A DNA stretch of 64,000 nucleotides from JBKCUI01 sp052161625 (lineage in GTDB: Bacteria; Planctomycetota; Planctomycetia; Pirellulales; Pirellulaceae). This document shows positions 30,370 through 38,467 of the stretch, in pieces; positions within the stretch are counted from its first letter, which is position 1; every line of letters starts with the position of its first letter. Location: the NCBI GenBank assembly GCA_052161625.1, contig CP197412.1; one strand, written 5' to 3'. Under the pieces are notes generated by a model. The model was not told the origin of the DNA. It ran no database searches and saw nothing but the letters and a program-made list of their open reading frames with translations. The position numbers and the translations under genes were made by a program.

Positions 30370-30708
30370 TCAGCGGTATTGCTGAGCCTGCTCGAACCCC
30401 TCGCACGCCTTGGTCGCTCGCTCCCATTGGCCGCTTTGGGCTGTCTCGATGATCCACTGAAAGTGCCGCCACTCCCGCTCGGTGAGCTCCGACGTCTCTA
30501 CCTTTTTTTTCAAGACTCGCTCCACCCCAGCAACATGCTCCACATTCTGTGCCGATACTGCCGTTCGTAACAACTGGATGTACCGAAGCTGCCCTTCCGA
30601 AACGACCGGGGGACGCAGATACCATCGCACTCCCCATATCGTCAGGCCAATGAAACAAACCAACACGATCGCAACGATCGCTGGTCGAGAAGATCCATTC
30701 GAACTCAT
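30370..30708 (-). CDS. Small hypothetical protein coupled to the DUF1559 gene
   Basis: 112 residues. ATG 30708 overlaps the stop of the DUF1559 gene (ATGA, 30705-30708), which decides the start. One N-terminal membrane helix (about 10-30, AIVAIVLVCFIGLTIWGV) precedes a soluble helical domain of about 75 residues. Not recognised. Coupling suggests it works with the DUF1559 protein. Confidence 0.65.
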   Translation of the reverse strand: MSSNGSSRPAIVAIVLVCFIGLTIWGVRWYLRPPVVSEGQLRYIQLLRTAVSAQNVEHVAGVERVLKKKVETSELTEREWRHFQWIIETAQSGQWERATKACEGFEQAQQYR

Positions 30709-31712
30709 GGTGCGAAGTCTCCGACGACTTCTCCTTTGGCACAACTCGACATCGCCGCCCATGTCGGTTGATGGATCGACGCGCTGATGAAGTGAACGCT
30801 GCCATCTCCCATGGCGACGTTGGCACCCCCGGGGTGACCGCTAAACATTTGGCAAACATGGGAAAGGGGACTGTTCGGGGGGTGAATGGGGGCAAACCCA
30901 AGCTCCGGATCGATCTCCGCAGAGGAAGGCCCCGAGTGGACATTCACAAGTGTCGCCGCCATGTCGCAGTGCGCCAGTGGGAATCGATTGGGAGTATTTC
31001 CACAAACCTTGGCCCCAGGCACCACGCCAACCCATGTCTTGTCGCTCAGCAAGGAGTCATGCTCCCCTAGGAAGATGGTGGTACTCAAACCATCCGTGAC
31101 GTCTGCGATGCGAGTCCTCGCATTCCGATACATCGGCCCATCCGCGATTCCACGGTAATCCTCGACCGTTCTCCCCCAAGGCTCCTCTTGTCCCGCATTG
31201 GCGACGTAGGTGCTTCTTCCGAACACCGCAAGGAGACTCCCCGACTCGTTCCTCACATTCACCGGCGTGTCGCTCCCGGATGCGGAAGGACAAAGAAACA
31301 CGGGAAGCTTCGTGCGAACCATCGCCCCTTGGGTGGGATCCCAGCAAGGGGCGGAGAAGTTCAAATTGCCATGCAACGCCCCCCCCTCCAGTTGAGGCAG
31401 GACCAATGCCCCCCAACCGAAACCATTCGGACCATCCAATGTGATTGGATCCCGCTGTGGATGCCGCGTATTCGCAACATACGACGGTGGAAACGATCGA
31501 AACGCGCTTTCGTAGTTGAGCAACGCCAACGACTGCTGCTTGAGATTGTTCTGGCACCCCATCCGCCTCGCTGCTTCCCGCGCCGCTTGAACCGCCGGCA
31601 ACAACAGCGACACCAAGATTCCGATGATGGCAATCACAACCAACAACTCGACCAATGTAAACCCCTGCGGTCGCACGCGGATCCGCTTCCGATCGCGATT
31701 CCCTCGTTTCAT
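30705..31712 (-). CDS. DUF1559 domain protein with prepilin-type N-terminal signal
   Basis: 335 residues from ATG 31712; GTG 31745 is possible but ACGAGGAG upstream of the ATG fits better. The type IV prepilin signal is visible: QGFTLVELLVVIAIIGIL followed by PAVQAAREAARRMGCQNNLKQ, the hallmark of the large planctomycete DUF1559 family. The C-terminus carries the family's GGANVAMGDGSVHFIS motif. These pseudopilin-like proteins are exported and probably assembled at the envelope; precise roles are unknown. The gene diverges from mntR, and two MntR-like dyads lie in its upstream region. Confidence 0.88.
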   Translation of the reverse strand: MKRGNRDRKRIRVRPQGFTLVELLVVIAIIGILVSLLLPAVQAAREAARRMGCQNNLKQQSLALLNYESAFRSFPPSYVANTRHPQRDPITLDGPNGFGWGALVLPQLEGGALHGNLNFSAPCWDPTQGAMVRTKLPVFLCPSASGSDTPVNVRNESGSLLAVFGRSTYVANAGQEEPWGRTVEDYRGIADGPMYRNARTRIADVTDGLSTTIFLGEHDSLLSDKTWVGVVPGAKVCGNTPNRFPLAHCDMAATLVNVHSGPSSAEIDPELGFAPIHPPNSPLSHVCQMFSGHPGGANVAMGDGSVHFISASIHQPTWAAMSSCAKGEVVGDFAP

Positions 31713-31750
31713 TTCCTCGAAACTCCTCGTTCGGTCATGAATCACTCAAG

Positions 31751-31785
31751 TGTAGCCATTGCTACAAATAATGTAGCCGTGGCTA
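31751..31785. promoter_or_regulatory. Two MntR-box-like dyads between the DUF1559 gene and mntR
   Basis: Dyad 1 is TGTAGC-CATT-GCTACA (31751-31766). Dyad 2 is TAGCC-GT-GGCTA (31774-31785). Their centres are 21 bp apart, about two helical turns. Both fit the TAGC-N3-xGCTA core of the enterobacterial MntR box. The position, between the regulator gene and a divergent operon, is right for autoregulation and co-regulation. Assignment is by motif likeness only. Confidence 0.6.
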
Positions 31786-31858
31786 AAAATATTGCAAGCG
31801 TCCGGCGAAAAGTACTTCTCCCCTACCCGAGGTGGCCGAACGCGGGGATTGAAGTAAA

Positions 31859-32521
31859 ATGAGGATTCGGCGAAATTCCACTTCCTCTCGCGGCCCGGAC
31901 CGGCCCTCGACGTCCGAATCTTTCATGCGACAACCTTCGACGCGTTCTACCTCCACTAAGAAATCTCCCCCCACCAAAAATCAACATGAAAGCGTGCGCA
32001 AAGATCACGCAACCGAAACCGCCCAGGACTATGTGGAGGCGATCGATGACCTGATCGCCGAAAAAGGGGAGTGCCGGCTGGTCGAAATCGCACGCCGATT
32101 CGCCGTGAGCCATGTCACCGCCAACCGTACGATCGCTCGCCTGAAACGGGATGGCTTTGTCCAAAGCGAGCCGTATGGACCTATCTCGTTGACCGCCTCG
32201 GGACGGAGGATGGCCATCGAATCCCGCCGCCGCCATGAAATCGTACTGCGCTTCCTAAAAACACTGGGAGTTCGCGAAGAAACGGCGATCCTCGACGCGG
32301 AAGGGATGGAGCACCATGTCAGCGAGGAAACACTTCAAGCCATGGAACGCTACGTCCAACGGGAATCAGGCGAGGAGCAAACCGCAGCTGCCAAGAACAC
32401 AGCAGCCGCTGGAAAGAGTACAGCAGCCGCTGGAAAGAGTACTGCAGCCGCTGGAAAGAGTACTGCAGCCGCTGGAAAGACGACCAACGCGGTGACCCCT
32501 AAGTCCCGCGGCGGCAAATGA
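31859..32521 (+). CDS. mntR: MntR-like manganese-responsive regulator (DtxR family)
   Basis: Up to 220 residues from ATG 31859; ATG 31925 is an alternative that would remove a basic Ser/Thr-rich leader. The winged-helix core shows ETAQDYVEAIDDLIAEKGE and SHVTANRTIARLKRDGFV, followed by the metal-binding dimerisation segment with RRRHEIVLRFLKTLGV, LDAEGMEHHVSEETLQAM. This matches MntR, the Mn(II)-sensing repressor. The last ~45 residues are a low-complexity tail made of 7-residue TAAAGKS-type repeats, unusual for the family. The operator-like dyads upstream suggest autoregulation. Confidence 0.85.
   Translation: MRIRRNSTSSRGPDRPSTSESFMRQPSTRSTSTKKSPPTKNQHESVRKDHATETAQDYVEAIDDLIAEKGECRLVEIARRFAVSHVTANRTIARLKRDGFVQSEPYGPISLTASGRRMAIESRRRHEIVLRFLKTLGVREETAILDAEGMEHHVSEETLQAMERYVQRESGEEQTAAAKNTAAAGKSTAAAGKSTAAAGKSTAAAGKTTNAVTPKSRGGK
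32399..32480 (+). repeat. 21-bp in-frame tandem repeat in the mntR tail
   Basis: About four copies of a 21-bp unit (ACAGCAGCCGCTGGAAAGAG plus T) begin at 32399, 32420, 32441 and 32462. They encode TAAAGKS repeats in the C-terminal tail. Being a multiple of three, copy number can vary without a frameshift. Confidence 0.9.
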
Positions 32522-32526
32522 TCGGG

Positions 32527-33390
32527 CTACAACCGACAGTTGTTGATCGAGGTCTCTAGAATCGCCTTCGCACCCAGTGCTTCCAGCTTTTCCATGATCC
32601 CGATGACCTCTTTGCTCTTCACCATGGCCCGGACCGCAAACCAGCTCCGGTCCTCGAGCGCTGTCACGGTCGGCGACGTGAAGCCAGGGGTTACTTTTTC
32701 CGCATCGCTCAATTTGTCGCCAGGAATGTTGTACTCCAACAACGAATAGTCGCGGGCGATCACCACCCCCTCCAGACGCCGCACAATCCGGTCCGCCGTC
32801 GCTTGATCGCGGCAAGCTGGACTCTGCACCAAAACCGTTTCGTAGTTGCCGATGTCGGTCAAGATGCGAAGGTTGTTCGCAGCCAGAGTGCTTCCGGTCT
32901 CGACCAAGTCGACGACCGCATCGGCCACTCCCAGGGAAATCATGATCTCCACCGACCCATTCAGCTTCACTAAATGGACCGGTGCATCGTGTTGTTCTAA
33001 AAATCGAGCCGTGGTGTTTGGGAAGCTGGTCGCAATACGCTTCCCCTTCAAGTCCGATGGGGTGTGGATGTCCGATTGGATAGGTACGCAGACCGACAGT
33101 CGACAACGTCCCACTCCGAGCGCCATCCGCACGTGAAGGTCTGCCCCGGCCTCCTCGACCAAGTCGCTCCCGGTGATGCCTAAATCGATCGCTCCCTCGG
33201 CGCAAAGCGTCGGAATGTCGTCCGTTCGAAGAAAGGTAATATCGACGGGTAAAGAATGAACGCGGGCAAACAGCGAACGATCTTGACGACGAAAATTCAA
33301 TCCAGCCTGAAGCAATAATTCCATGGCTAGCTCGCTCAATCGCCCCTTGCTGGGGACGCCGATGCGAAGATTGTTGGTCGCAAAACTCAT
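32527..33390 (-). CDS. hisG: ATP phosphoribosyltransferase (long form)
   Basis: A 287-residue enzyme catalysing the first step of histidine synthesis (ATP + PRPP to phosphoribosyl-ATP). Motifs: LRIGVPSKGRLSELA at the N-terminus, GAIDLGITGSDLVEE, and the PRPP loop region GVADAVVDLVETGSTLAANN. The ~70-residue C-terminal regulatory domain marks the long HisG form that is inhibited by histidine and needs no HisZ. The ATG overlaps the hisE stop by 4 bp. Confidence 0.95.
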   Translation of the reverse strand: MSFATNNLRIGVPSKGRLSELAMELLLQAGLNFRRQDRSLFARVHSLPVDITFLRTDDIPTLCAEGAIDLGITGSDLVEEAGADLHVRMALGVGRCRLSVCVPIQSDIHTPSDLKGKRIATSFPNTTARFLEQHDAPVHLVKLNGSVEIMISLGVADAVVDLVETGSTLAANNLRILTDIGNYETVLVQSPACRDQATADRIVRRLEGVVIARDYSLLEYNIPGDKLSDAEKVTPGFTSPTVTALEDRSWFAVRAMVKSKEVIGIMEKLEALGAKAILETSINNCRL

Positions 33391-33725
33391 GACTGGCTCT
33401 CCGAACGGCGTCTCTTCTCTTCCAAACCTGATGTTCCTTCGCGACGCAACAACTCATCGCGAATGGCATCGACGTCAATCCCGCGGGTCGCAAGAAGGAC
33501 CCACAAGTGATAGATCACATCGGCCGCCTCGCGAACCGTATGAGCTGTTCCGCTGTCGCCAGGTTCGCCTGCCGCCTCGATAACCTCATGGGCTTCTTCG
33601 AGGATTTTCTCGGCTATTTTCGGAATTCCCCCTCGAACCAGTTTGGTGGTGTACGATCCTTCGGGTAGATCATGGACACGCTGATGCAATTGCTCCATCA
33701 AACGGTCGAGGATGTCATCAGCCAT
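33387..33725 (-). CDS. hisE: Phosphoribosyl-ATP pyrophosphatase
   Basis: 112 residues from ATG 33725; an upstream TTG at 33764 is less likely. HisE hydrolyses phosphoribosyl-ATP to phosphoribosyl-AMP, the second step of histidine synthesis. The all-alpha MazG-like fold shows SYTTKLVRGG, KIAEKILEEAHEVIEAA and REAADVIYHLWVLL with the conserved acidic metal ligands. It is translationally coupled to hisG (ATGA), so the first two steps are co-expressed. Confidence 0.93.
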   Translation of the reverse strand: MADDILDRLMEQLHQRVHDLPEGSYTTKLVRGGIPKIAEKILEEAHEVIEAAGEPGDSGTAHTVREAADVIYHLWVLLATRGIDVDAIRDELLRREGTSGLEEKRRRSESQS

Positions 33726-33883
33726 GCGTTGAAAAGAAACGTAGGAGGGAATTTGGCCGCGCAAACGGGATGCTCTTCCCCTGGAAATAAACTACCATGG
33801 GATTCGGGTCTCGAACAATCGCCCCCCAAGAGCCGGATCAATCCTAAATTCCCTCGGTCTTTTTGTCGATTGCAAGCAGGAAA

Positions 33884-34861
33884 ATGATGCCAGGAATTGC
33901 TGAATCACGATTGAGCGATTGGTTGCGGCCCCCCCTGGAAGACGCGATCTACCTGACCGGACCCACCGCTTCGGGAAAGAGCCGGCTGGCGATCGAAGTT
34001 GCCCGATTGACCAACGCGGAAATCCTCTCGGTCGACTCGATGGCTGTCTACCGAGAAATGGATATCGGTACCGCAAAACCGACCGCAGATGCGAGAAAAG
34101 AAGTTCCCCACCATCTGATCGATCTCGTCGACCCGACCGACGATTACAGCGTCTCGCAATTCGTGATCGATGCTCACGACAAAGCAAATGAAATTCGCTC
34201 CCGTGGCAAGCGAGTCCTCCTCGTCGGAGGCACGCCCCTCTACCTGAAATCGTTGTTTTGCGGCATGTTTCTAGGCCCCGAAGCGGACTGGGATTTTCGC
34301 CGCCAAGTCGAAGAGGATGTCGCCATCCATGGGCTAGGTGCCCTCCGCGCTCGATTGGAACAAGTCGATCCCCTGTCGGCCCACAAGATCCTTCCAAACG
34401 ACCTGCGGCGTATGACGCGTGCACTCGAAGTGGTTCGAGCCACCGGCGTGCCTCTCAGTCACTGGCAGTCGCAATTCGAACGCATTCAAATGCCCTCCAC
34501 CTGCCGCGCCTATGTGCTCGCTTGGGACCGAAGTGTGATGCACCAACGCGTCAATCAACGGGTCGAAGAGATGTTCTCCCAGGGATTGCTGGATGAAGTC
34601 AGGTCACTTGTCGAAAGACACGGCCAACTCGGTCGAACTGCCTCGCAAGCTGTGGGCTACAAAGAACCGATCGAATTTCTCAACGGAACGATCGATGAAG
34701 CCATGATGGTCGATCGAGTCAAAGCCCACACAAGACAATTCGTTCGCCGGCAAGAAATCTGGTTCCGCTCCATGCCCAACCTGACCAAACTCCCGCTGGA
34801 GTCCGAAGAAGACCTCCGAAGTCTGGCTCACCGAATCGCCGATGACGTCAAAGCCGCTTAG
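33884..34861 (+). CDS. miaA: tRNA dimethylallyltransferase
   Basis: About 325 residues from ATG 33884 (or ATG 33887, better spaced from the GCAGGA at 33876-33881); the TTG at 33863 is rejected. MiaA adds dimethylallyl to A37 of UNN-reading tRNAs. Motifs: P-loop LTGPTASGKS, SVDSMAVYREMDIGTAKP, VGGTPLYLKSL, and the tRNA-contact segment RTASQAVGYKEPI. A probable terminator follows. Confidence 0.94.
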   Translation: MMPGIAESRLSDWLRPPLEDAIYLTGPTASGKSRLAIEVARLTNAEILSVDSMAVYREMDIGTAKPTADARKEVPHHLIDLVDPTDDYSVSQFVIDAHDKANEIRSRGKRVLLVGGTPLYLKSLFCGMFLGPEADWDFRRQVEEDVAIHGLGALRARLEQVDPLSAHKILPNDLRRMTRALEVVRATGVPLSHWQSQFERIQMPSTCRAYVLAWDRSVMHQRVNQRVEEMFSQGLLDEVRSLVERHGQLGRTASQAVGYKEPIEFLNGTIDEAMMVDRVKAHTRQFVRRQEIWFRSMPNLTKLPLESEEDLRSLAHRIADDVKAA

Positions 34862-34872
34862 AGCCTAGTCTT

Positions 34873-34917
34873 AACCGGTCGCTGACCGGTTTCATTGCTA
34901 ACTTTTTTCTGAGCGGT
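34873..34917 (+). terminator. Probable terminator of miaA
   Basis: 8-bp inverted repeat AACCGGTC (34873-34880) / GACCGGTT (34884-34891) with a 3-nt loop, 11 bp after the miaA stop. A T-rich stretch with six T follows after 12 nt, later than ideal. Confidence 0.5.
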
Positions 34918-34936
34918 CATCTCCAATCGCGATTCT

Positions 34937-34978
34937 CGGCGTGGAAATCTCGGACTGGAAATCTCGGCGTGGAAATCT
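34937..34978. repeat. Three copies of a 14-bp direct repeat
   Basis: CGGCGTGGAAATCT, CGGACTGGAAATCT and CGGCGTGGAAATCT lie head to tail in the gap between miaA and the convergent TPR gene. No function seen. Confidence 0.8.
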
Positions 34979-35011
34979 CTGCCCGATCGGTCCTATCCTA
35001 ACCCAGCCGGA

Positions 35012-36337
35012 TCAGTCCCCGCGGAGCTTGAGGTTCATCGCTGTCAGCTTCTCGCGAACTTCGGTCAGGCTCGTTACCCCGAAGTTCTTGCACTCGAGAA
35101 GATCGTCGCCTGTCTTGCGAATCAATTCTCCGATGGTGTTGAGCTGCAATCGGACCATGCACTTGCGAGCACGTACCGACAAATTGAGCTCGGAGATCGG
35201 ACGATCCAAGAGCATCTGCTGATCCGGAGTCATGCCGGTGAGATCGAGCGGTGGGTCCGCTTCCTTCTTCTCATGGGCAAACTGACCAAGTTGCAAACCG
35301 CGTGCGGTGAGCATCTCTCGAATCTCGATCAGCGAGGTTTCGCCGAAATTCTTGCTCGAAAGCAACGCCTGCTCCGAGACGCGCGTCAGATCGCCCAGCG
35401 TCCGAATGCCCATTTTTTGCAAGCAATTGCGGGATCGAACGGAAAGCTCGAAATCGGTGACCGGCACATTGAGAAGCTGCGCCAATCGCTCGTTCTTCTT
35501 CTGGGAGTCTTCGTCGTAAAGAACGTTTCCGCCCGCTGCCGCATCCTTCAAATACAATCTGGCCTGAGGATGATCGGGGGCGGTTTCCAAGACGCGGCGG
35601 TAGCATGCCTGGGCACGCGCGAAATCGTTTCGGTCTTCGTACATCAGCCCGAGATTGATCAGCGTGCCGATGTGCGCGGGGATCACGCTCGCACCCCGCT
35701 GGTAGTAGTCGAAGGACAAGCTATCGTGGCCCATTCGGTCGCTCTCGACGGCTAGCCCAAACAGGGCACCTGCGTGGCGAGGATTGACTTGCAAAGCACG
35801 CTGGTACAACGCCATCACTTCAGGCAAATTACCACCGATCGCGGACAAAGTCGCCGCTCGTTGGTAGGGATACTCGGCATGCTGTTCAACCGGGCCAAAA
35901 ATGTTGTCGAGAAGCTGCAGAGCCTCTTCCTTTCGACCGATGTACCGCAATACCTCGGCTCGCGAAAGCTGACACCATTCCGGGGTATATCCAGCCTTTT
36001 CTGCCGCTTCATAATACTGGAGGGCTCGATCGTATTCGTCGAGCTGGAAGCAGACCTTGCCCAAGTAATATTGGGCCAACGCTCCCCCGTCCCCTTGCTT
36101 GAGACTTGCTTCGGCATCCCGGAATTTGCCGATCAAGTATTGGCAAACTCCCAGCCGTGTCATGCTCGCCGGGGAAGGATTCGGGCTTTGTTGAAGCTCT
36201 TGGACTGCATCGCGCAGCAGAGCAGCCTGGGTGAAGTCCTCTTCGATCGCTCGTTGAAGCTTGTCGATATCCTGAGGTCCAAAAGTCTGGTTCGAAAGGA
36301 CGACTTCCCGAATATCGACAGTTACCGCTTGAACCAT
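35012..36337 (-). CDS. TPR protein with two RNA polymerase alpha C-terminal domains
   Basis: 441 residues. Residues about 60-275 are tetratricopeptide-like helical repeats (YYLGKVCFQLDEYDRALQYY, ALFGLAVESDRMGHDSLSFDYYQRG in part). Two copies of the helix-hairpin-helix domain of RNA polymerase alpha follow at about 290-352 and 377-440 (LSVRSRNCLQKMGIRTLGDL and LSVRARKCMVRLQLNTIGEL, with KNFGETSL and KNFGVTSL). The equivalents of E. coli alpha Arg265, Asn294 and Gly296 are present in both. There is no alpha N-terminal assembly domain. Likely a DNA- or transcription-factor-binding protein; function unproven. Confidence 0.85.
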   Translation of the reverse strand: MVQAVTVDIREVVLSNQTFGPQDIDKLQRAIEEDFTQAALLRDAVQELQQSPNPSPASMTRLGVCQYLIGKFRDAEASLKQGDGGALAQYYLGKVCFQLDEYDRALQYYEAAEKAGYTPEWCQLSRAEVLRYIGRKEEALQLLDNIFGPVEQHAEYPYQRAATLSAIGGNLPEVMALYQRALQVNPRHAGALFGLAVESDRMGHDSLSFDYYQRGASVIPAHIGTLINLGLMYEDRNDFARAQACYRRVLETAPDHPQARLYLKDAAAGGNVLYDEDSQKKNERLAQLLNVPVTDFELSVRSRNCLQKMGIRTLGDLTRVSEQALLSSKNFGETSLIEIREMLTARGLQLGQFAHEKKEADPPLDLTGMTPDQQMLLDRPISELNLSVRARKCMVRLQLNTIGELIRKTGDDLLECKNFGVTSLTEVREKLTAMNLKLRGD

Positions 36338-36452
36338 AAGTCCTTTGTTTCCTTGTGGTTATTGCCACACCCTCGGTGGCACAAACGACCACCAAACACG
36401 TGTCAAAACGCCGAAAAACCAATAGGAACCGCAACGGGTTCCCACCATCAAA

Positions 36453-36526
36453 AGCCGGCAGTGGGAGTCGAACCCACAACCCCCGCATTACGAATGCGGT
36501 GCTCTGCCAATTGAAGCTATGCCGGC
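36453..36526 (-). tRNA. tRNA-Thr (anticodon CGT)
   Basis: The reverse complement folds as a 74-nt cloverleaf. Acceptor stem is GCCGGCA / TGCCGGC, anticodon stem CCGCA / TGCGG around loop TTCGTAA (anticodon CGT, reading ACG), and T arm GTGGG-TTCGACT-CCCAC. The CCA end is not encoded. It lies between ispF and the TPR/alpha-CTD gene, on their strand. Confidence 0.95.
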
Positions 36527-36600
36527 ATCTGACCCTCTAAGCCTGGGCGTCCGCATGTTCCGCGGCGACCGTGCAAGATCGCATAAGATAATTTTCCAGA

Positions 36601-37110
36601 CTAATTATCGTCAAGGGCTAAGTTACGGCAGGCCAAGGCGATGCAGATCGCTTTCCCCAACTTTCCCAAGCCGACCTCTCCGACTCCCTCCCCGGTTTTC
36701 CCCTTCACACGAACCCGTTCGGGAGGGATTTGCAAAATCTCAGCGATTCTTCGCTGTATCGACTCCTTCCAAGGGGAAATCTTGGGCTTTTCTAACTCCA
36801 CAACGCAGTCGATCTGGGATAGTCTCCATCCCGTTCGCCGAAAGGACTCCATGGCCAACGACAGCATTTCTCCGGAATCTCGCCCCCGATTTTCCTCGCG
36901 ATCGTTCGGAAACAACTCTCCGATGTCAGGAAGCCCCGCGGCGCTCAGAAGGGCGTCGGTGATGGCATGCAGGAGGACGTCGGCATCGGAATGCCCGACA
37001 AAATGGGCCGGATAATCGATGGAGATCCCCCCCAAAATCATCGGCCCACCCGGCTCGATGCGGTGGGAGTCGGTCCCCAAGCCGATCCGTATGTCGTCGT
37101 ACGGATTCAT
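36601..37110 (-). CDS. ispF: 2-C-methyl-D-erythritol 2,4-cyclodiphosphate synthase
   Basis: 169 residues. IspF makes the cyclic diphosphate intermediate of the MEP isoprenoid pathway. Motifs: GLGTDSHRIEPGGPMILGGI with the Asp/His metal ligands, FVGHSDADVLLHAITDALL, DIGELFPNDRE, and the C-terminal KGKTGEGVGEVGLGKLG (the family usually has KATTxExLGFxGRxEG, so Lys and Gly substitutions occur here). It starts 3 bp after the thioredoxin-like gene, in an apparent operon. Confidence 0.94.
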   Translation of the reverse strand: MNPYDDIRIGLGTDSHRIEPGGPMILGGISIDYPAHFVGHSDADVLLHAITDALLSAAGLPDIGELFPNDREENRGRDSGEMLSLAMESFRRTGWRLSQIDCVVELEKPKISPWKESIQRRIAEILQIPPERVRVKGKTGEGVGEVGLGKLGKAICIALACRNLALDDN

Positions 37111-37113
37111 GGA

Positions 37114-37707
37114 TCAAGCGACCCCGACGGGGTTGAAGTAATCGGGTTCGTTTCCTTCCTTCCACTTGATATTGCAACCGATGCTAGGCTTTTGCGGCTC
37201 CGGAATGGGACGGCCATCCAAAATCGCATCGAGCGCTGCACGCAGATCCGCACCGTTCAAAGGCTTGTCGTTTTTAGGACGGGAGTCGTCGATCTGGCCG
37301 CGATATACCAGCCGCCGATCCGCATCGAAGACAAAAATGTCGGGCGTGCAAGCTGCATGGTAGGCTTGGGCAACCGACTGATCGGCGTCGAGCAAGTAAG
37401 GAAACTCGTAACCCCGCATTTGGGCTTCCTCGACCATCTTTTCCAACGAATCCTCGGGATACTTTTCCGTGTCGTTGGAGTTGATCCCGACGAAGCCCAC
37501 TTCTTTTGCCATGTATTCCGAAGAGAGCTTTGCCAACTCGGGGGCGATATGCTTCACGTAGGGGCAGTGATTGCACAGGAAGACAACAACCAATGCCTTG
37601 TCGCCAGAAAAGTGATCGAGCGAAATCGTCGTTCCGTCGACTCCCAGCAGCGAAAACGATGGGGCTTGGGTTCCGAGGGGGAGCATGGTGCTCGCAGTGC
37701 GTACCAT
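37114..37707 (-). CDS. Thioredoxin-like/AhpC-TSA family protein
   Basis: 197 residues from ATG 37707, decided by the GGAAGGA ribosome-binding site just upstream. Thioredoxin fold with LGTQAPSFSLLGVDG at the start and the redox motif FLCNHCPYVKHIAPEL (CxxC). DADQSVAQAYHAACTPDIFVF and the cis-Pro region follow, as in the PRX_like subfamily of peroxiredoxin-like proteins. Probably a cytosolic thiol reductase or peroxidase. It starts 2 bp after the folate cyclo-ligase stop. Confidence 0.85.
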   Translation of the reverse strand: MVRTASTMLPLGTQAPSFSLLGVDGTTISLDHFSGDKALVVVFLCNHCPYVKHIAPELAKLSSEYMAKEVGFVGINSNDTEKYPEDSLEKMVEEAQMRGYEFPYLLDADQSVAQAYHAACTPDIFVFDADRRLVYRGQIDDSRPKNDKPLNGADLRAALDAILDGRPIPEPQKPSIGCNIKWKEGNEPDYFNPVGVA

Positions 37708-37709
37708 GA

Positions 37710-38318
37710 TTATTTCCTTCCTTTTCCTTGGTAAACGGCTTCTTCTGTCACCACTTTGTCCATGTAGATGTCGTGGCTTTCCGCTGGAATTTCCTCGAAC
37801 ATCTGGCATTCGAAGGCGAGCGCGACAAGCGGCGTTTCCGGTTTGGCATGCTGCAACAGTTTATCGTAGTAGCCCTTTCCATGCCCGGTCCGTCCCCCGC
37901 TCCGATCGAACGCAACGCCGGGGACCATGATAAGGTCCAAATCTTCTGGGCCAAGCTTCTTAGAGGCTACATCTCGCAGCGATTCCTTGGGCTCCAAAAT
38001 GCGATACATCCCAAGCTCCAACTCCTCCATATTCTCCAGCCAGAAGAGTTCTAGTTCGCCGTCGACGCAATAAGGAACCACGATTCGCTTTCCGCTCGCC
38101 AGCGCGTCAGGCAATGCCTGCCTTGTCCGGACTTCATCCCGAACATCGACATAAAACATCACCGTCTGGGCGGCGTCGTACTCCGGCAAGCTCATGAATC
38201 GCTTGACGATCGTATCGGATACGCCGTCTTTGTCGGGCTGATTTCGACGATTCTCATGCGCCGCCTTGCGAATGGCGTTCTTGCGCTCGTACAGTTCAGA
38301 TGCGGGAGAAGATTCCAT
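37710..38318 (-). CDS. 5-formyltetrahydrofolate cyclo-ligase
   Basis: 202 residues from ATG 38318; longer upstream extensions lack similarity. The enzyme converts 5-formyl-THF to 5,10-methenyl-THF with ATP. Motifs: ERKNAIRKAAHENRR at the N-terminus, MFYVDVRDEVRT, and the ATP/folate-binding MVPGVAFDRSGGRTGHGKGY followed by YDKLL. First gene of a minus-strand run with the thioredoxin-like gene and ispF. It is divergent from the sigma factor gene. Confidence 0.93.
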   Translation of the reverse strand: MESSPASELYERKNAIRKAAHENRRNQPDKDGVSDTIVKRFMSLPEYDAAQTVMFYVDVRDEVRTRQALPDALASGKRIVVPYCVDGELELFWLENMEELELGMYRILEPKESLRDVASKKLGPEDLDLIMVPGVAFDRSGGRTGHGKGYYDKLLQHAKPETPLVALAFECQMFEEIPAESHDIYMDKVVTEEAVYQGKGRK

Positions 38319-38467
38319 ATCGGTCGCCAAGGATCTTTGGATCGTGGAAAGAAATGTCGGAACGGACGCCCTTATGGTAGCATTCCGACTACTCTCCACA
38401 ATGCTCGCCACCCTGCACCTCGACATGTCTCTAGAATAGAATCGGAGTCGAGCAACACCCTCTTTCA

